Assembly: GCF_022399565.1 (NCBI RefSeq)
Contig: NZ_JAJTUT010000001.1
Coordinates: 1-64,000, forward strand
DNA length: 64,000 nt
Source: Flavobacterium algicola
GTDB taxonomy: Bacteria > Bacteroidota > Bacteroidia > Flavobacteriales > Flavobacteriaceae
Direction of reading: 5' to 3'
The translations under genes and the position numbers were made by a program. Below are positions 48,622 through 58,129 of the stretch, piece by piece. Below the pieces are notes generated by a model. The model did not search any database. It had not been told where the DNA came from and saw nothing but the letters and a program-made list of their open reading frames with translations. Every line of letters begins with the position of its first letter. Within the stretch, counting starts at the first letter, position 1.

Positions 48622-49434
48622 ATGAATACATCATTTGACCTTAGCGGAAAAATTGCACTAGTTACCGGAGGCGGTGGAACTTTGGGCGGAAATATGGCAT
48701 TGGCCTTAGCACAAAATGGAGCTATAGTTGGTGTAATGGGAAGAACTCTCGAAAAACTTGAAGAAATGGTTGCTACTATTGAGGCCAATGGAGGGCAAGC
48801 ATTTTCTATCGCAACTGATGTTTTAAATGAAAGCGACTTAGAAAAAGCTAAAAACTTTATTATAGAAAAATATGGTAAGCTAGACATCTTAATCAATGCC
48901 GCTGGCGGAAACATGCCCGGAGCTACAATTATGCCCGAACAAGATTTCTTTAATGCAAAGCAGGAGGATTTACAAAAAGTACTGAATTTGAATGTAATGG
49001 GTACGTTTTTACCTTCTAAAGTTTTTGCAGAGTTATTTGCGATACAAAAAAATGGTGTTATTATAAATATTTCTTCGGCCGCAGCAGATCGTCCTTTGAC
49101 ACGAGTTGTTGGTTATTCGGCTTCAAAGGCGGCAATCGATAATTTCACTAGATGGATGGCAGTAGAAATGGCCACAAAATATGGAGAAGGAATTCGTGTA
49201 AATGCTATTGCACCAGGATTTTTTATAGGAGAACAAAATCGAAAACTTTTATTAACAGACGAAGGTGACTTAACAACTCGTGGAGAAACTATCATTGCAC
49301 ATACACCTATGGGACGTTTTGGAAATCCAGATGACCTCAACGGAACTTTAATTTGGTTGTGTAGCGATGCTTCAAAATTTGTTACCGGAGTAGTTGTTCA
49401 TGTAGATGGTGGTTTTGGAGCAAAAAGCATCTAA
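48622..49434 (+). CDS. SDR-type D-mannonate oxidoreductase (fructuronate reductase)
   Basis: A 270-residue SDR with T-G-G-G-G-T-L-G-G (residues 15-23), N-A-A-G near 92-95, Ser151/152, Tyr165 and Lys169. Its place as first gene before uxuA and uxaC, and the long insert with A-G-G-N-M-P-G-A, fit the SDR-type mannonate oxidoreductases that replace UxuB in several bacteria. It reduces D-fructuronate to D-mannonate with NAD(P)H. It is not homologous to E. coli UxuB (a long-chain dehydrogenase). The gap to uxuA is 46 bp. Confidence 0.85.
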   Translation: MNTSFDLSGKIALVTGGGGTLGGNMALALAQNGAIVGVMGRTLEKLEEMVATIEANGGQAFSIATDVLNESDLEKAKNFIIEKYGKLDILINAAGGNMPGATIMPEQDFFNAKQEDLQKVLNLNVMGTFLPSKVFAELFAIQKNGVIINISSAAADRPLTRVVGYSASKAAIDNFTRWMAVEMATKYGEGIRVNAIAPGFFIGEQNRKLLLTDEGDLTTRGETIIAHTPMGRFGNPDDLNGTLIWLCSDASKFVTGVVVHVDGGFGAKSI

Positions 49435-49480
49435 TCCACATCTTTTAAAATTTTTAAGAAAAAAAATAAAAACATACAAA

Positions 49481-50638
49481 ATGGAACAAACATTAAGATG
49501 GTTCGGACCAAATGATCCCGTTTCTTTATCAGATGTAGCACAAATGGGAGCTACTGGAATTGTTACTGCATTACACCACATTCCTAATGGTCAAGTTTGG
49601 GAAGTTGCGGAAATCATGAAGCGTAAAAACGAAGTTGAAGCTGCCGGATTGACATTATCTGTTATAGAAAGTATTCCTGTACACGAAGACATCAAAAAAC
49701 AAACAGGAAACTATTTAGAATATATAGAAAATTATAAGCAAAGTATTAAAAATCTAGCACAATGCGGAATCTACCGTGTATGTTACAACTTTATGCCTGT
49801 CTTAGATTGGTCACGTACCGACCTTTCTTATGAAATGCCAGACGGTTCAAAAGCCTTACGCTTTGACAAAACTCAATTTGCTGCATTTGAATTGTTTATA
49901 TTGAAACGTCCTGGAGCTGAAGAAAATTATTCTAGTGCACAAATAAAAGCGGCAACCGCTTATTTTGAAGGAGCAACAGAAGATGAAAAAAAGAAATTAC
50001 AGCAAAACATATTAGCTGGTCTGCCAGGTGCTGAAGAAGCGTATACAGTCGAAGATTTCTTAATCACACTTGCTGCTTACAACGGAATCAACAGCGAGAA
50101 ATTAAAAGAAAATTTATTTTTTTTCCTCAAAGAAATTATTCCAGTTGCTGAAGAAAATAAAGTTTTAATGGCAATTCATCCTGATGATCCACCGTACGCT
50201 ATTTTAGGTTTACCTAGAGTTGTTAGCACCGAGTTAGATTTAATCGAATTAATGAGAGCTTACGACTCACCTTCAAATGGTTTTACAATGTGCACAGGCT
50301 CTTATGGTGTGCGAGCAGATAATGATTTGCCTGGAATGATAAGACGACATGGAGACAAAATGAATTTTATTCATCTACGCAGCACACAAAGAGACGCAGA
50401 TGGAAATTTTTATGAAGCAAATCATTTAGAAGGTAATGTGGATATGTATGAAGTAGTGAAAGCTATTTTAGAAGTTGAGAAAAAAAACGGTACTAATTTA
50501 CCAATGCGTCCTGATCATGGCCATCAAATGTTGGATGATTTAAAAAAGAAAACAAATCCAGGATATTCAGGGATTGGACGCTTACGTGGTCTTGCTGAAT
50601 TGCGCGGTCTTGAAATGGGAATAAAAAGAAGCCTTTAA
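49481..50638 (+). CDS. uxuA: Mannonate dehydratase UxuA
   Basis: A 385-residue protein from ATG 49481; an ATG at 49406 lies inside the preceding gene and adds 25 residues unlike the family. W-F-G-P-x-D-P-V (about residues 7-14), H-P-D-D-P-P (about 228-233), the C-x-G-S-Y-G segment and the C-terminal R-P-D-H-G-H (about 346-351) are the UxuA signature with Mn/Fe ligands. It dehydrates D-mannonate to 2-keto-3-deoxy-D-gluconate. The uxaC gene follows after 12 bp, so the two are probably cotranslated. Confidence 0.96.
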   Translation: MEQTLRWFGPNDPVSLSDVAQMGATGIVTALHHIPNGQVWEVAEIMKRKNEVEAAGLTLSVIESIPVHEDIKKQTGNYLEYIENYKQSIKNLAQCGIYRVCYNFMPVLDWSRTDLSYEMPDGSKALRFDKTQFAAFELFILKRPGAEENYSSAQIKAATAYFEGATEDEKKKLQQNILAGLPGAEEAYTVEDFLITLAAYNGINSEKLKENLFFFLKEIIPVAEENKVLMAIHPDDPPYAILGLPRVVSTELDLIELMRAYDSPSNGFTMCTGSYGVRADNDLPGMIRRHGDKMNFIHLRSTQRDADGNFYEANHLEGNVDMYEVVKAILEVEKKNGTNLPMRPDHGHQMLDDLKKKTNPGYSGIGRLRGLAELRGLEMGIKRSL

Positions 50639-50650
50639 AAAACTACAATT

Positions 50651-52063
50651 ATGTCACAAACGTTCATTACCGAAGATTTTTTACTACATAATGACGTTGC
50701 AAAAAAGTTATACCATGAGTACGCTAAAACGCAACCCATCTATGATTACCATTCGCACCTATCCCCAAAAGATATTGCCGAAGACAGACAGTTTGAAAAC
50801 ATCACTCAACTTTGGGTAGAAGGCGATCATTACAAATACAGAGCCATGCGTGCCAACGGCATTGATGAAAAGTACATAACTGGAGACGCTACCGATTTGG
50901 AGAAATTCATTAAATATGCAGAAACAATTCCTTATACTTTAAGAAATCCATTGTACCACTGGACGCATTTGGAGCTTAAAAATTATTTTGGAATTACCCA
51001 ATTGCTAAATGCAGAATCTGCCGAAAAGATTTTTCATACCTGCAATAAATTATTGACGAGTCCTGCTTTTAGTGTGCGATCTTTATTGAGAAAGATGAAT
51101 GTCAAGATGGTGGGCACGACGGATGATCCAACAGACGATTTACACTATCATAAGCAATTAAAAGAAGAAGGTTTTGAAATCGCTGTCTTACCCACTTTTC
51201 GACCAGACAAAGCCACTGAAATCGAGAAAGGTAGACCTTTTGTAGAATGGATTCAGAAATTAGAAGGCGTAGTTGGCTATTCGATTTTGGATTATGCTGC
51301 ACTAACTAAGGCTATTGAAGAACGTCATGATTATTTTCATGAAGTTGGTTGTCGCATATCAGACCATGGACATTCTAATTACTATGGCGCAGATTTCACC
51401 CTTGAAGAAGTAGATGCTATTTTCAAAAAAGGAATACAGTTGGCTCCTTTAACTAATTTGGAGATCGAAAAATACAAATCGGCACTATTAAACAAAATTG
51501 CAACCTTAAACCATAGCAAATCATGGGTACAGCAGTTTCATGTGGGTGCTATTCGAAATAATAATGCTAAAATGATGGAACTAATCGGTCCTGACCAAGG
51601 ATTTGATTCTATTGGTGATCAAGTTATGTCAGATAACATGAGTCGTTTTTTTGGTCGTCTTAGTATCGAAAATGCATTGACTAAAACTATCGTATACAAC
51701 CTCAATCCTCGTGATAACGAAATGATTGCTGCGATGGTGGCCAATTTCAACGATGGTTCCACTCCCAGTAAAATGCAGTACGGAGCTGCTTGGTGGTTCT
51801 TGGACCAAAAAGATGGAATGCAAAAACAACTCGATGTACTTTCAAACTTTGGCTTATTAAGCCGATTTGTCGGAATGCTAACTGATTCTAGAAGCTTCTT
51901 ATCTTTTCCTCGTCACGAATATTTCCGCCGTATTCTTTGTAATGTTTTAGGCGAAGAAGTTGAAAAAGGAGAATTACCCAATGATATGAATCTCATAGGT
52001 GATTTAGTTACTAGAATATGCAGCAAAAATGCAGTTGATTATTTTACTTTCCAAAAAGAGTAG
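50651..52063 (+). CDS. uxaC: Glucuronate/galacturonate isomerase UxaC
   Basis: A 470-residue member of the amidohydrolase-like uronate isomerase family. I-Y-D-Y-H-S-H-L (about residues 30-37) gives the metal-binding HxH, T-T-D-D-P (about 155-159) and R-I-S-D-H-G-H (about 236-242) follow. It isomerises D-glucuronate to D-fructuronate and D-galacturonate to D-tagaturonate. Only the glucuronate branch continues in this cluster, because uxuA is present and uxaA/uxaB are not. Length is normal. Confidence 0.96.
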   Translation: MSQTFITEDFLLHNDVAKKLYHEYAKTQPIYDYHSHLSPKDIAEDRQFENITQLWVEGDHYKYRAMRANGIDEKYITGDATDLEKFIKYAETIPYTLRNPLYHWTHLELKNYFGITQLLNAESAEKIFHTCNKLLTSPAFSVRSLLRKMNVKMVGTTDDPTDDLHYHKQLKEEGFEIAVLPTFRPDKATEIEKGRPFVEWIQKLEGVVGYSILDYAALTKAIEERHDYFHEVGCRISDHGHSNYYGADFTLEEVDAIFKKGIQLAPLTNLEIEKYKSALLNKIATLNHSKSWVQQFHVGAIRNNNAKMMELIGPDQGFDSIGDQVMSDNMSRFFGRLSIENALTKTIVYNLNPRDNEMIAAMVANFNDGSTPSKMQYGAAWWFLDQKDGMQKQLDVLSNFGLLSRFVGMLTDSRSFLSFPRHEYFRRILCNVLGEEVEKGELPNDMNLIGDLVTRICSKNAVDYFTFQKE

Positions 52064-52111
52064 ACTATTCATTTGTCAAACTATTAAACCACTAACTAAC
52101 CCAAAAAAACT

Positions 52112-53485
52112 ATGAATACCAAAAATGAAACGATTGGAAAATATCGCTGGACAATTTGTGCATTAATTTTCTTCGCCACTACAGTCAATTATTTAGACAG
52201 ACAAGTATTAAGCTTATTAGCGCCCAGTCTGTCTGAAAAATTTGGTTGGTCCAACACAGATTACGCTAATATTACTGCCATATTTCAATTTGTATATGCT
52301 ATTTCGATGCTTTTTGCTGGTAGGTTAATTGATAAGATAGGTACAAAAGCAGGTTATTCGATTGCCATTGCGCTTTGGTCTATAGGTGCTATCATGCATG
52401 CCTACGCTATTCCGATCGGAACCTCCTTAAATAACATATTTGTTTGGGTAGGAATAGGCGCTGTCCCAGTATCTATTGTAGGTTTTATGTTCTCTAGATC
52501 CTTCTTAGCATTTGGTGAATCTGGAAATTTTCCGGCTGCCATAAAAGCAACTGCAGAATATTTCCCAAAAAAAGAACGTTCTCTAGCTACCGGTATTTTT
52601 AATTCTGGTACAAATGTCGGGGCAATTTTAGCTCCGTTAACAGTGCCGTGGATTGCTGACAATTGGGGATGGGAAAGTGCTTTCATCATCATCGGTGCTA
52701 TCGGATTTGTTTGGATGTTTTTCTGGCATTTTTTATATGAAAAACCAGAAAAACAAAAGCGATTATCTGCAGCTGAACTAAATTATATTCTAGATGGTGA
52801 AATAGCTGAAACAGCAACAGATAACAGTTTACCAAAGGAAAAAATATCTTGGATTAAATTATTAAAATACAAACAAACATGGGCATTTATTTTTGGTAAA
52901 TTCATGACCGATGGTATTTGGTGGTTCTTTCTTTTTTGGTTGCCCAAATATCTAGAAGCACAATTTGGATTGGTAAAGACAGATATTACTTTACCTCTAA
53001 CCGTGCTATATAGTATGACAATGATTGGTAGTATTTATGGAGGTTATTTCCCTATGTATTACATAAATAAAGGATACAATCCTTATGAAGGTCGAATGAA
53101 AGCGATGTTTGTCATTGCCTTATTCCCTCTAGTTGTACTTCTTGCACAACCATTAGGTTATCTAACTTATTGGATACCCGTAGTTCTAATTGGTGTTGGA
53201 GCATCAGCTCACCAGGCTTGGTCTGCCAACATATTTACAACTGTATCTGATATGTTTCCTAAAAAAGCGATTGCTTCTATCATTGGGATTGGTGGAATGG
53301 CAGGAGGAATTGGTGGTGTTTTAGTATCAAAATTAGGTGGAGCTCTATTTGATTATTATGATGCTCTTGGTCATATTCAAACCGGATATACCATTATGTT
53401 TGTCATTTGCGCCATCGCCTACTTAACCGCATGGATCGTTATGAAAGCCCTTGTTCCTAAATATGTTCAAATTACTGATTTATAA
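52112..53485 (+). CDS. exuT: MFS hexuronate transporter (ExuT-like)
   Basis: A 457-residue major facilitator with twelve helices. N-Y-L-D-R-Q (about residues 24-29), the loop 2-3 segment G-R-L-I-D-K-I-G-T-K (about 70-79) and F-G-E-S-G-N-F-P-A-A-I-K-A (about 133-145) are typical of the anion:cation symporter / ExuT branch. It imports hexuronates with protons. It lies 48 bp after uxaC and ends with a hairpin (53499-53525), so the first four genes appear to form one unit. Confidence 0.88.
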   Translation: MNTKNETIGKYRWTICALIFFATTVNYLDRQVLSLLAPSLSEKFGWSNTDYANITAIFQFVYAISMLFAGRLIDKIGTKAGYSIAIALWSIGAIMHAYAIPIGTSLNNIFVWVGIGAVPVSIVGFMFSRSFLAFGESGNFPAAIKATAEYFPKKERSLATGIFNSGTNVGAILAPLTVPWIADNWGWESAFIIIGAIGFVWMFFWHFLYEKPEKQKRLSAAELNYILDGEIAETATDNSLPKEKISWIKLLKYKQTWAFIFGKFMTDGIWWFFLFWLPKYLEAQFGLVKTDITLPLTVLYSMTMIGSIYGGYFPMYYINKGYNPYEGRMKAMFVIALFPLVVLLAQPLGYLTYWIPVVLIGVGASAHQAWSANIFTTVSDMFPKKAIASIIGIGGMAGGIGGVLVSKLGGALFDYYDALGHIQTGYTIMFVICAIAYLTAWIVMKALVPKYVQITDL

Positions 53486-53498
53486 TAGCTAATTAGAG

Positions 53499-53525
53499 AT
53501 GAGCCCGAAACCCTATCGGGCTCAT
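53499..53525 (+). terminator. Hairpin after exuT
   Basis: A 10-bp perfect stem ATGAGCCCGA / TCGGGCTCAT with a 7-base loop, but the following bases are TGCTATTT, so termination may be partial. It could allow some read-through into the GH88 gene. Confidence 0.6.
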
Positions 53526-53651
53526 TGCTATTTAGACACTTATCATTAACCTTCTGATTAAGTAGATATTAATTCACAATAAGGTATCTTTAAGGTTTAC
53601 ATTAGTCTAACTTCTCTCCTATTTGAATTAATGTCTAATAAAATTTATAAT

Positions 53652-54806
53652 ATGAAAAAGATTTATTTTGTCGCCATTTTTGCTGTACTCTGTTCGTGCA
53701 AAGTCAAAAATATCGAAGAGGTTAAACTGTACGAATCAAGATACTCCTATTTACTAGAGCAAACTGTCGATTCTATGTCAATACCTAGAAGTATGTCCCT
53801 CCAGACAGGTAAAATTCATAAAGTTCAATCAAAAGACTGGACCAGCGGATTTTTTGCAGGTAATTTGTGGCAATTATATGAATTGACACAAAACATAGCC
53901 TTTAAAGAAAAAGCAATGCTTTGGACCAGTTTTATCGAAAAAGAAAAGCACAATGGGAATACACATGACATGGGATTTAAAGTGTATTCAAGTTATGGTA
54001 AAGGCGCGTCACTAGCTCCCGAAAAAAAAGCAGCTTACGATAAGGTAATTGTCGAAAGTGCCAATACACTAATAACTCGCTATAGCTCAAAGGTACATGC
54101 GATTCGCTCTTGGGATTTTAATAAAGACATATGGAGCTTTCCCGTTATTATCGATAATATGCTAAATCTCGAATTATTATTTGAAGCTTCTATTATTACT
54201 AACGATGCAAAGTACCGTGACATTGCCATTCAACATGCAAATACGACACTTAAAAATCATTTTAGAGAAGACAATAGCTGTTATCACGTTGTAGACTATG
54301 ATCCACAAGCTGGTAATGCTAAGTCTAAAGTTACACATCAAGGATTTAGTGATGAATCGTCATGGGCTCGCGGTCAAGCTTGGGCAATTTACGGATACAC
54401 AATGGCGTATCGTTATACAAAAGATGTGGCCTATTTAAAACAAGCCGAAGCGACGGCTAATTATTTTATTACAAATAAAAATATGCCAGCTGACGGAATT
54501 CCGTATTGGGACTTCAAAGATCCATCAATTCCAAATGCGCCTAGAGATGTATCAGCTGCCACCACTGTAAGTTCAGGATTAGTAGAATTATATACCTATA
54601 CCAAAAACAAAATGTATTTGGACTATGCAAAAAAAGTAATCACCACACTCAATAGTCCTAATTATGTGATTCCGATTACCAAAAAGGGTCCATTTATATT
54701 AGACCATAGTACAGGAAACTGGCCTAAAAAAGATGAGATTGATGAGCCCATTGTTTATGGAGATTATTATTTCTTAGAAACATTGTTACGATTAAAGGCA
54801 CTGTAA
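53652..54806 (+). CDS. GH88 unsaturated glucuronyl hydrolase, lipoprotein
   Basis: A 384-residue protein from ATG 53652, with a lipoprotein signal and lipobox L-C-S-C (Cys16); the ATG at 53631 would put seven polar residues before it. W-T-S-G-F-F-A-G-N-L-W (about residues 58-68), H-D-M-G-F (about 99-103), D-N-M-L-N-L-E-L (about 171-178) and A-R-G-Q-A-W-A-I-Y-G are typical of GH88. These enzymes hydrate and release the unsaturated uronic acid left by polysaccharide lyases on oligosaccharides. The place next to the uronate genes fits. The lyase that makes its substrate is not in the window. Confidence 0.9.
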   Translation: MKKIYFVAIFAVLCSCKVKNIEEVKLYESRYSYLLEQTVDSMSIPRSMSLQTGKIHKVQSKDWTSGFFAGNLWQLYELTQNIAFKEKAMLWTSFIEKEKHNGNTHDMGFKVYSSYGKGASLAPEKKAAYDKVIVESANTLITRYSSKVHAIRSWDFNKDIWSFPVIIDNMLNLELLFEASIITNDAKYRDIAIQHANTTLKNHFREDNSCYHVVDYDPQAGNAKSKVTHQGFSDESSWARGQAWAIYGYTMAYRYTKDVAYLKQAEATANYFITNKNMPADGIPYWDFKDPSIPNAPRDVSAATTVSSGLVELYTYTKNKMYLDYAKKVITTLNSPNYVIPITKKGPFILDHSTGNWPKKDEIDEPIVYGDYYFLETLLRLKAL

Positions 54807-54810
54807 AAGC

Positions 54811-54850
54811 AAAAAGCGTTGGTAGAAAATTTCTACCAACGCTTTTTTTT
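54811..54850. terminator. Strong terminator after the GH88 gene
   Basis: A stem of 18 bp centred on one unpaired A (core GCGTTGGTAGAAA / TTTCTACCAACGC) with A and T runs on both sides. It lies between convergent genes and can serve both. Confidence 0.9.
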
Positions 54851-54890
54851 ACAATCTTATATGTCCCTATACAGAGCCAAAAAGTTTTGA

Positions 54891-55469
54891 CTAGGTTTTC
54901 TTTACGTATTGCGTGATAATTACAATAGTTTGTCCATCTACTTTTCCTTCAATATATTCTGCATTTTCATGATCCAAACGAATATTTCTAACAGCCGTTC
55001 CTTGTTTGGCAACCATACTAGAACCTTTGACTTTTAAATCTTTAATAAGCACTACAGAATCTCCGTGTTCTAGGATAACACCATTACTATCACGATGTAT
55101 AATTTTGTTTTCATCTTCTTCTCCTTCACCAGTTGCCTGCGCCCACGCAAGAGTGTCTTCGTCAAAATACATCTGCTCTAATAATTCTTGAGGCCAGCCT
55201 GCAGAGCGCAAACGGCTTAACATTCTCCATGCCACAACTTGTACAGGAGTATGCTCGCTCCACATACTATCATTAAGACATCTCCAGTGATTTAAATCTT
55301 CATTTCCGGGAGTTTCGATTTGATCAATACAAGTAGTACATGCATATATACTCTCGTCTAGTCCTCCTTTTTGAGTTGGTAAAACAGTATATACTTTCAA
55401 ATTTTCTGTACTAGTACAAAGTTCACATTTTGATCCACTGCGTTTAATTAATTCTCTATCGATGCTCAT
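54891..55469 (-). CDS. PhnA-like zinc-ribbon protein (YjdM family)
   Basis: A 192-residue protein. The N-terminus has the Cys pairs C-E-L-C (about residues 15-18) and C-T-T-C of a zinc ribbon, and the C-terminal 80 residues match the PhnA domain (D-S-N-G-V-I-L-E-H-G-D-S-V-V-L-I-K-D). The family was named for a gene near phosphonate genes in E. coli, but its real function is not known. A longer middle section of about 60 residues is typical of Bacteroidota versions. No phosphonate genes are nearby. Confidence 0.85.
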   Translation of the reverse strand: MSIDRELIKRSGSKCELCTSTENLKVYTVLPTQKGGLDESIYACTTCIDQIETPGNEDLNHWRCLNDSMWSEHTPVQVVAWRMLSRLRSAGWPQELLEQMYFDEDTLAWAQATGEGEEDENKIIHRDSNGVILEHGDSVVLIKDLKVKGSSMVAKQGTAVRNIRLDHENAEYIEGKVDGQTIVIITQYVKKT

Positions 55470-55546
55470 TGTTATGTTTTAAGTTGCTAATGTACTAAGA
55501 ATTTTAGTTTCTAAGTTTTAGACAGCTATTTTTCTATATTCTAATA

Positions 55547-56008
55547 TTATTTGTTTGTTACGACTACCGCCGAAGGTACTAGCTTTTGATATTCTCCTTT
55601 ATTACGTATAACATCACGCACAATACTTGAACTGATGTAAGATGTGCTTGCGGCAGTTAACAGAAAAACTGTCTCTATTTTTGACAAATACCTGTTGGTA
55701 TGCGCGATAGCCTTTTCAAATTCGAAATCGGCAGGATTACGCAAACCTCTCAATATGAAATTAGCATTTATTTTTTGGCATAACTCGATTGTCAAACCTT
55801 CATAGGTAATTACCGATATTTTTGGTTCGTCCTTAAATATTTCTTCGATAAATCTCTTTCTTTCTTCGAGTGAGAACATGTATTTCTTTTCGGCATTGAT
55901 ACCTATAGCGATTACAATTTCGTCAAAAAGCGGCAGAGCTCTCTTGATAATGTCTTCGTGACCGAGTGTAATTGGATCAAAAGAACCTGGGAATATAGCT
56001 TTTCTCAT
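55547..56008 (-). CDS. coaD: Phosphopantetheine adenylyltransferase
   Basis: A 153-residue protein with the nucleotidyltransferase motifs P-G-S-F-D-P-I-T-L-G-H-E-D (about residues 7-19) and Y-I-S-S-S-I-V-R-D (about 122-130), and G-L-R-N-P-A-D-F-E in the middle. It joins ATP and 4'-phosphopantetheine to dephospho-CoA, the fourth step of CoA synthesis. Length is normal. A CAAAGGTA (TACCTTTG on the minus strand) box at 56042-56035 is a -7 candidate. It lies downstream of the DUF421 and ddl genes on the same strand. Confidence 0.96.
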   Translation of the reverse strand: MRKAIFPGSFDPITLGHEDIIKRALPLFDEIVIAIGINAEKKYMFSLEERKRFIEEIFKDEPKISVITYEGLTIELCQKINANFILRGLRNPADFEFEKAIAHTNRYLSKIETVFLLTAASTSYISSSIVRDVIRNKGEYQKLVPSAVVVTNK

Positions 56009-56066
56009 TATTGAAAGTATTGATGTATATTTTACAAAGGTAAAAGTTTAATTGGAAAATGCGATT

Positions 56067-56756
56067 TTATGACTTTCTAATCGTTTTTATGGCTCGTACC
56101 CATTCTTTTTTCTCGCAATTCTCGCAGGTAGCACCGTTTGTGGTTACCTCTTGAATGTTTCCGCAAAAAGAGCAAGCATACTTTCCTGTTTCGCTTACAA
56201 CCTCTGATTTTTTATTGTACAATTGAGGCAACACAGGTAAGCCATATTTCACTTCATCATCTGGATAGTAAAATGCACTAATTTCACCGTTTGTCTCTAT
56301 ATAAGCATTTTTGATTTGTCCTAAATGTTCGATGGATTTCATTCTTAATTCTAGGAAAAATTCATCTTGAGCAAGCGTTTCCTTTTTAAAACTCTCTAAT
56401 GAAAATTCTCCTTCTTCGATAATACATTGTGTTTTACCTTCCATAAATTGCTCAAATCTAGGACTAACACCTGTAAGCCAAGTAATGCATTTATAAAAGA
56501 TAATAATAACTAGCACTACGACAATTGCCGGTAGCAAACCAACATCATCATACAACATAGGATCGCCTGCTGCAGAACCTAAACTAATGATGATGACTGT
56601 CTCAAAAACAGAAAGTTGTTTGACACCTCTTTTTCCTGCTATTTTTAATGCCAAAAGCAAGACTGAAAACATAACTACCGACCGAAACAAAACTTCTAGC
56701 AAAAATGCAGGCGGTAAATCATTTAATAGTACTCTCTTCCATTCGAATATCTCCAT
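56067..56756 (-). CDS. DUF421 (YetF-type) membrane protein with C-terminal zinc ribbon
   Basis: A 229-residue protein. Three hydrophobic helices (about residues 18-95) lead into the DUF421 soluble domain (G-K-R-G-V-K-Q-L-S near 43-51; A-Y-I-E-T-N-G-E-I-S-A-F near 152-163). The last 40 residues add a zinc-ribbon-like motif C-x2-C-x12-C-x2-C (C-S-F-C ... C-E-N-C). The DUF421/YetF family has no firm function; some relatives affect spore or stress phenotypes. The ribbon is an unusual addition in my knowledge of the family. It lies between coaD and ddl. Confidence 0.8.
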   Translation of the reverse strand: MEIFEWKRVLLNDLPPAFLLEVLFRSVVMFSVLLLALKIAGKRGVKQLSVFETVIIISLGSAAGDPMLYDDVGLLPAIVVVLVIIIFYKCITWLTGVSPRFEQFMEGKTQCIIEEGEFSLESFKKETLAQDEFFLELRMKSIEHLGQIKNAYIETNGEISAFYYPDDEVKYGLPVLPQLYNKKSEVVSETGKYACSFCGNIQEVTTNGATCENCEKKEWVRAIKTIRKS

Positions 56757-56903
56757 GAAAAGCTGTTTTATAGTTACAATAATCCGACTCGAATATAAAT
56801 TTTAGTGATGAATTAAAACGCAGTACTACTTAACTAGATAGAGCAGTTACTTTTTCTCTAAAATAAATTGGAACTGCACTAGTCGGTAAATAATAAACTG
56901 CAA

Positions 56904-57875
56904 TTATACTAGAGCCTCTTCAATTGCGTTACCAAATAAATCTTGTAATGAAATACCGGCTACCGTTGCTTGTTGGGGTAGTAAACTCTCGTTTGTCATT
57001 CCTGGAATAGTGTTCATCTCTAACATAAAAGGTTCATCGCCTACAATTATAAATTCAGAACGAGAGAAGCCCTTCATTTTCAAAACTTCATACGCACGTT
57101 TGGCTATAGCTCCTACTTTTGCAGTCATTTCGTCTGAAATTCTTGCTGGCGTTATCTCTTGTGACTTGCCAAGGTATTTTGCTTCATAATCAAAGAAGTC
57201 GTTCTCGGATACAATCTCGGTCATAGGTAAAACGGTAACCTCTCCTTTGTATTTAATAACCCCTACCGATACTTCTGTACCATCAAGGAAGCTTTCAATA
57301 ATGATTTCGTTATCCTCTTTATATGCTGTTTCAATTGCGATTGGCAATTCTTCAAGTGTTTTCACTTTGGAGATACCAAAACTAGAACCGGCTTTGTTTG
57401 GTTTTACAAAACAAGGCAGACCAACTTTTTTAATTATTTCGTCAGTATTGATCGCATCTCCCAAATTTAGATAATAGGAAATAGCCGTTTTGATTCCGTA
57501 TGGTTTTAAGACAGATAGTAAATCTCTTTTATTAAAAGTTAGAGCCGCTTGATAATAATCACATGCTGTTTGTGGCATATTAATCAATTCAAAATAAGCT
57601 TGCATGAGCCCGTCTTCGCCAGGTGTACCATGTATGGCATTGAATACACAGTCGAAAGTTATTTTATTACCATCTACAGTTGTCGAAAAATCATTTTTAT
57701 CAATTGGATATTCTCTGTCATCGGCATCGACATAAACCCATTTATCTTTAAAAATATGAACACAGAAAGGATTGTATTTGGTGTAATCTAAGTTTTGGTA
57801 CACTACGTTTCCGCTTATCAAAGAGATTTTATACTCGCTTGAATAACCGCCCATGATGATGGCAATATTTTTCAT
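56904..57875 (-). CDS. ddl: D-alanine--D-alanine ligase
   Basis: A 323-residue ATP-grasp enzyme. The N-terminal G-G-Y-S-S-E-Y (about residues 9-15), H-G-T-P-G-E-D-G (about 83-90), K-P-N-K-A-G-S-S-F-G and the C-terminal E-M-N-T-I-P-G-M-T (about 289-297) are the Ddl landmarks. It makes D-Ala-D-Ala for peptidoglycan. In flavobacteria ddl often neighbours coaD, a PASTA protein and an RluA-type synthase, as here, with ddl divergent from the PASTA gene. Confidence 0.96.
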   Translation of the reverse strand: MKNIAIIMGGYSSEYKISLISGNVVYQNLDYTKYNPFCVHIFKDKWVYVDADDREYPIDKNDFSTTVDGNKITFDCVFNAIHGTPGEDGLMQAYFELINMPQTACDYYQAALTFNKRDLLSVLKPYGIKTAISYYLNLGDAINTDEIIKKVGLPCFVKPNKAGSSFGISKVKTLEELPIAIETAYKEDNEIIIESFLDGTEVSVGVIKYKGEVTVLPMTEIVSENDFFDYEAKYLGKSQEITPARISDEMTAKVGAIAKRAYEVLKMKGFSRSEFIIVGDEPFMLEMNTIPGMTNESLLPQQATVAGISLQDLFGNAIEEALV

Positions 57876-57957
57876 TTGTTACTATTTTTTACTTTTATTG
57901 ACTTTTTTTGTTGTTGTTTGATTCAAAAAATGATTTTGATTGTCAACGAGTATTTTA

Positions 57958-58039
57958 TAGCCCCGATAGTAGCGAAAATCCTTGTGGGGGCGGGCTTTAT
58001 GCCCCCACAAGATTGTAGCGAATAGCGGGAAATAGCTCC
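57958..58039. repeat. Flavobacterium-type palindromic intergenic repeat, copy 2
   Basis: An imperfect palindrome from TAGCCCCGATAGTAGCG to GATAGCGGG-type sequence ending AATAGCTCCT, between divergent ddl and PASTA genes. The centre is an 11-bp perfect hairpin CTTGTGGGGGC / GCCCCCACAAG. It has the same architecture as 22176-22287, with a different hairpin sequence. It stands out from the AT-rich surroundings. Confidence 0.75.
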
Positions 58040-58100
58040 TAAATAAAGCAGTCATCTTTTGTTAAACAAAATTATCATTTTTTTTGGAACGAAATAGCTA

Positions 58101-58108
58101 TATCTTTG
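58101..58108 (+). promoter_or_regulatory. -7 box TATCTTTG of the PASTA-rluD unit
   Basis: TATCTTTG matches the consensus and lies 21 bp before the ATG at 58130. TTG at 58084-58086 is 14 bp upstream, shorter than usual. Confidence 0.5.
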
Positions 58109-58129
58109 CGGTATTATAAAAATTAATTT

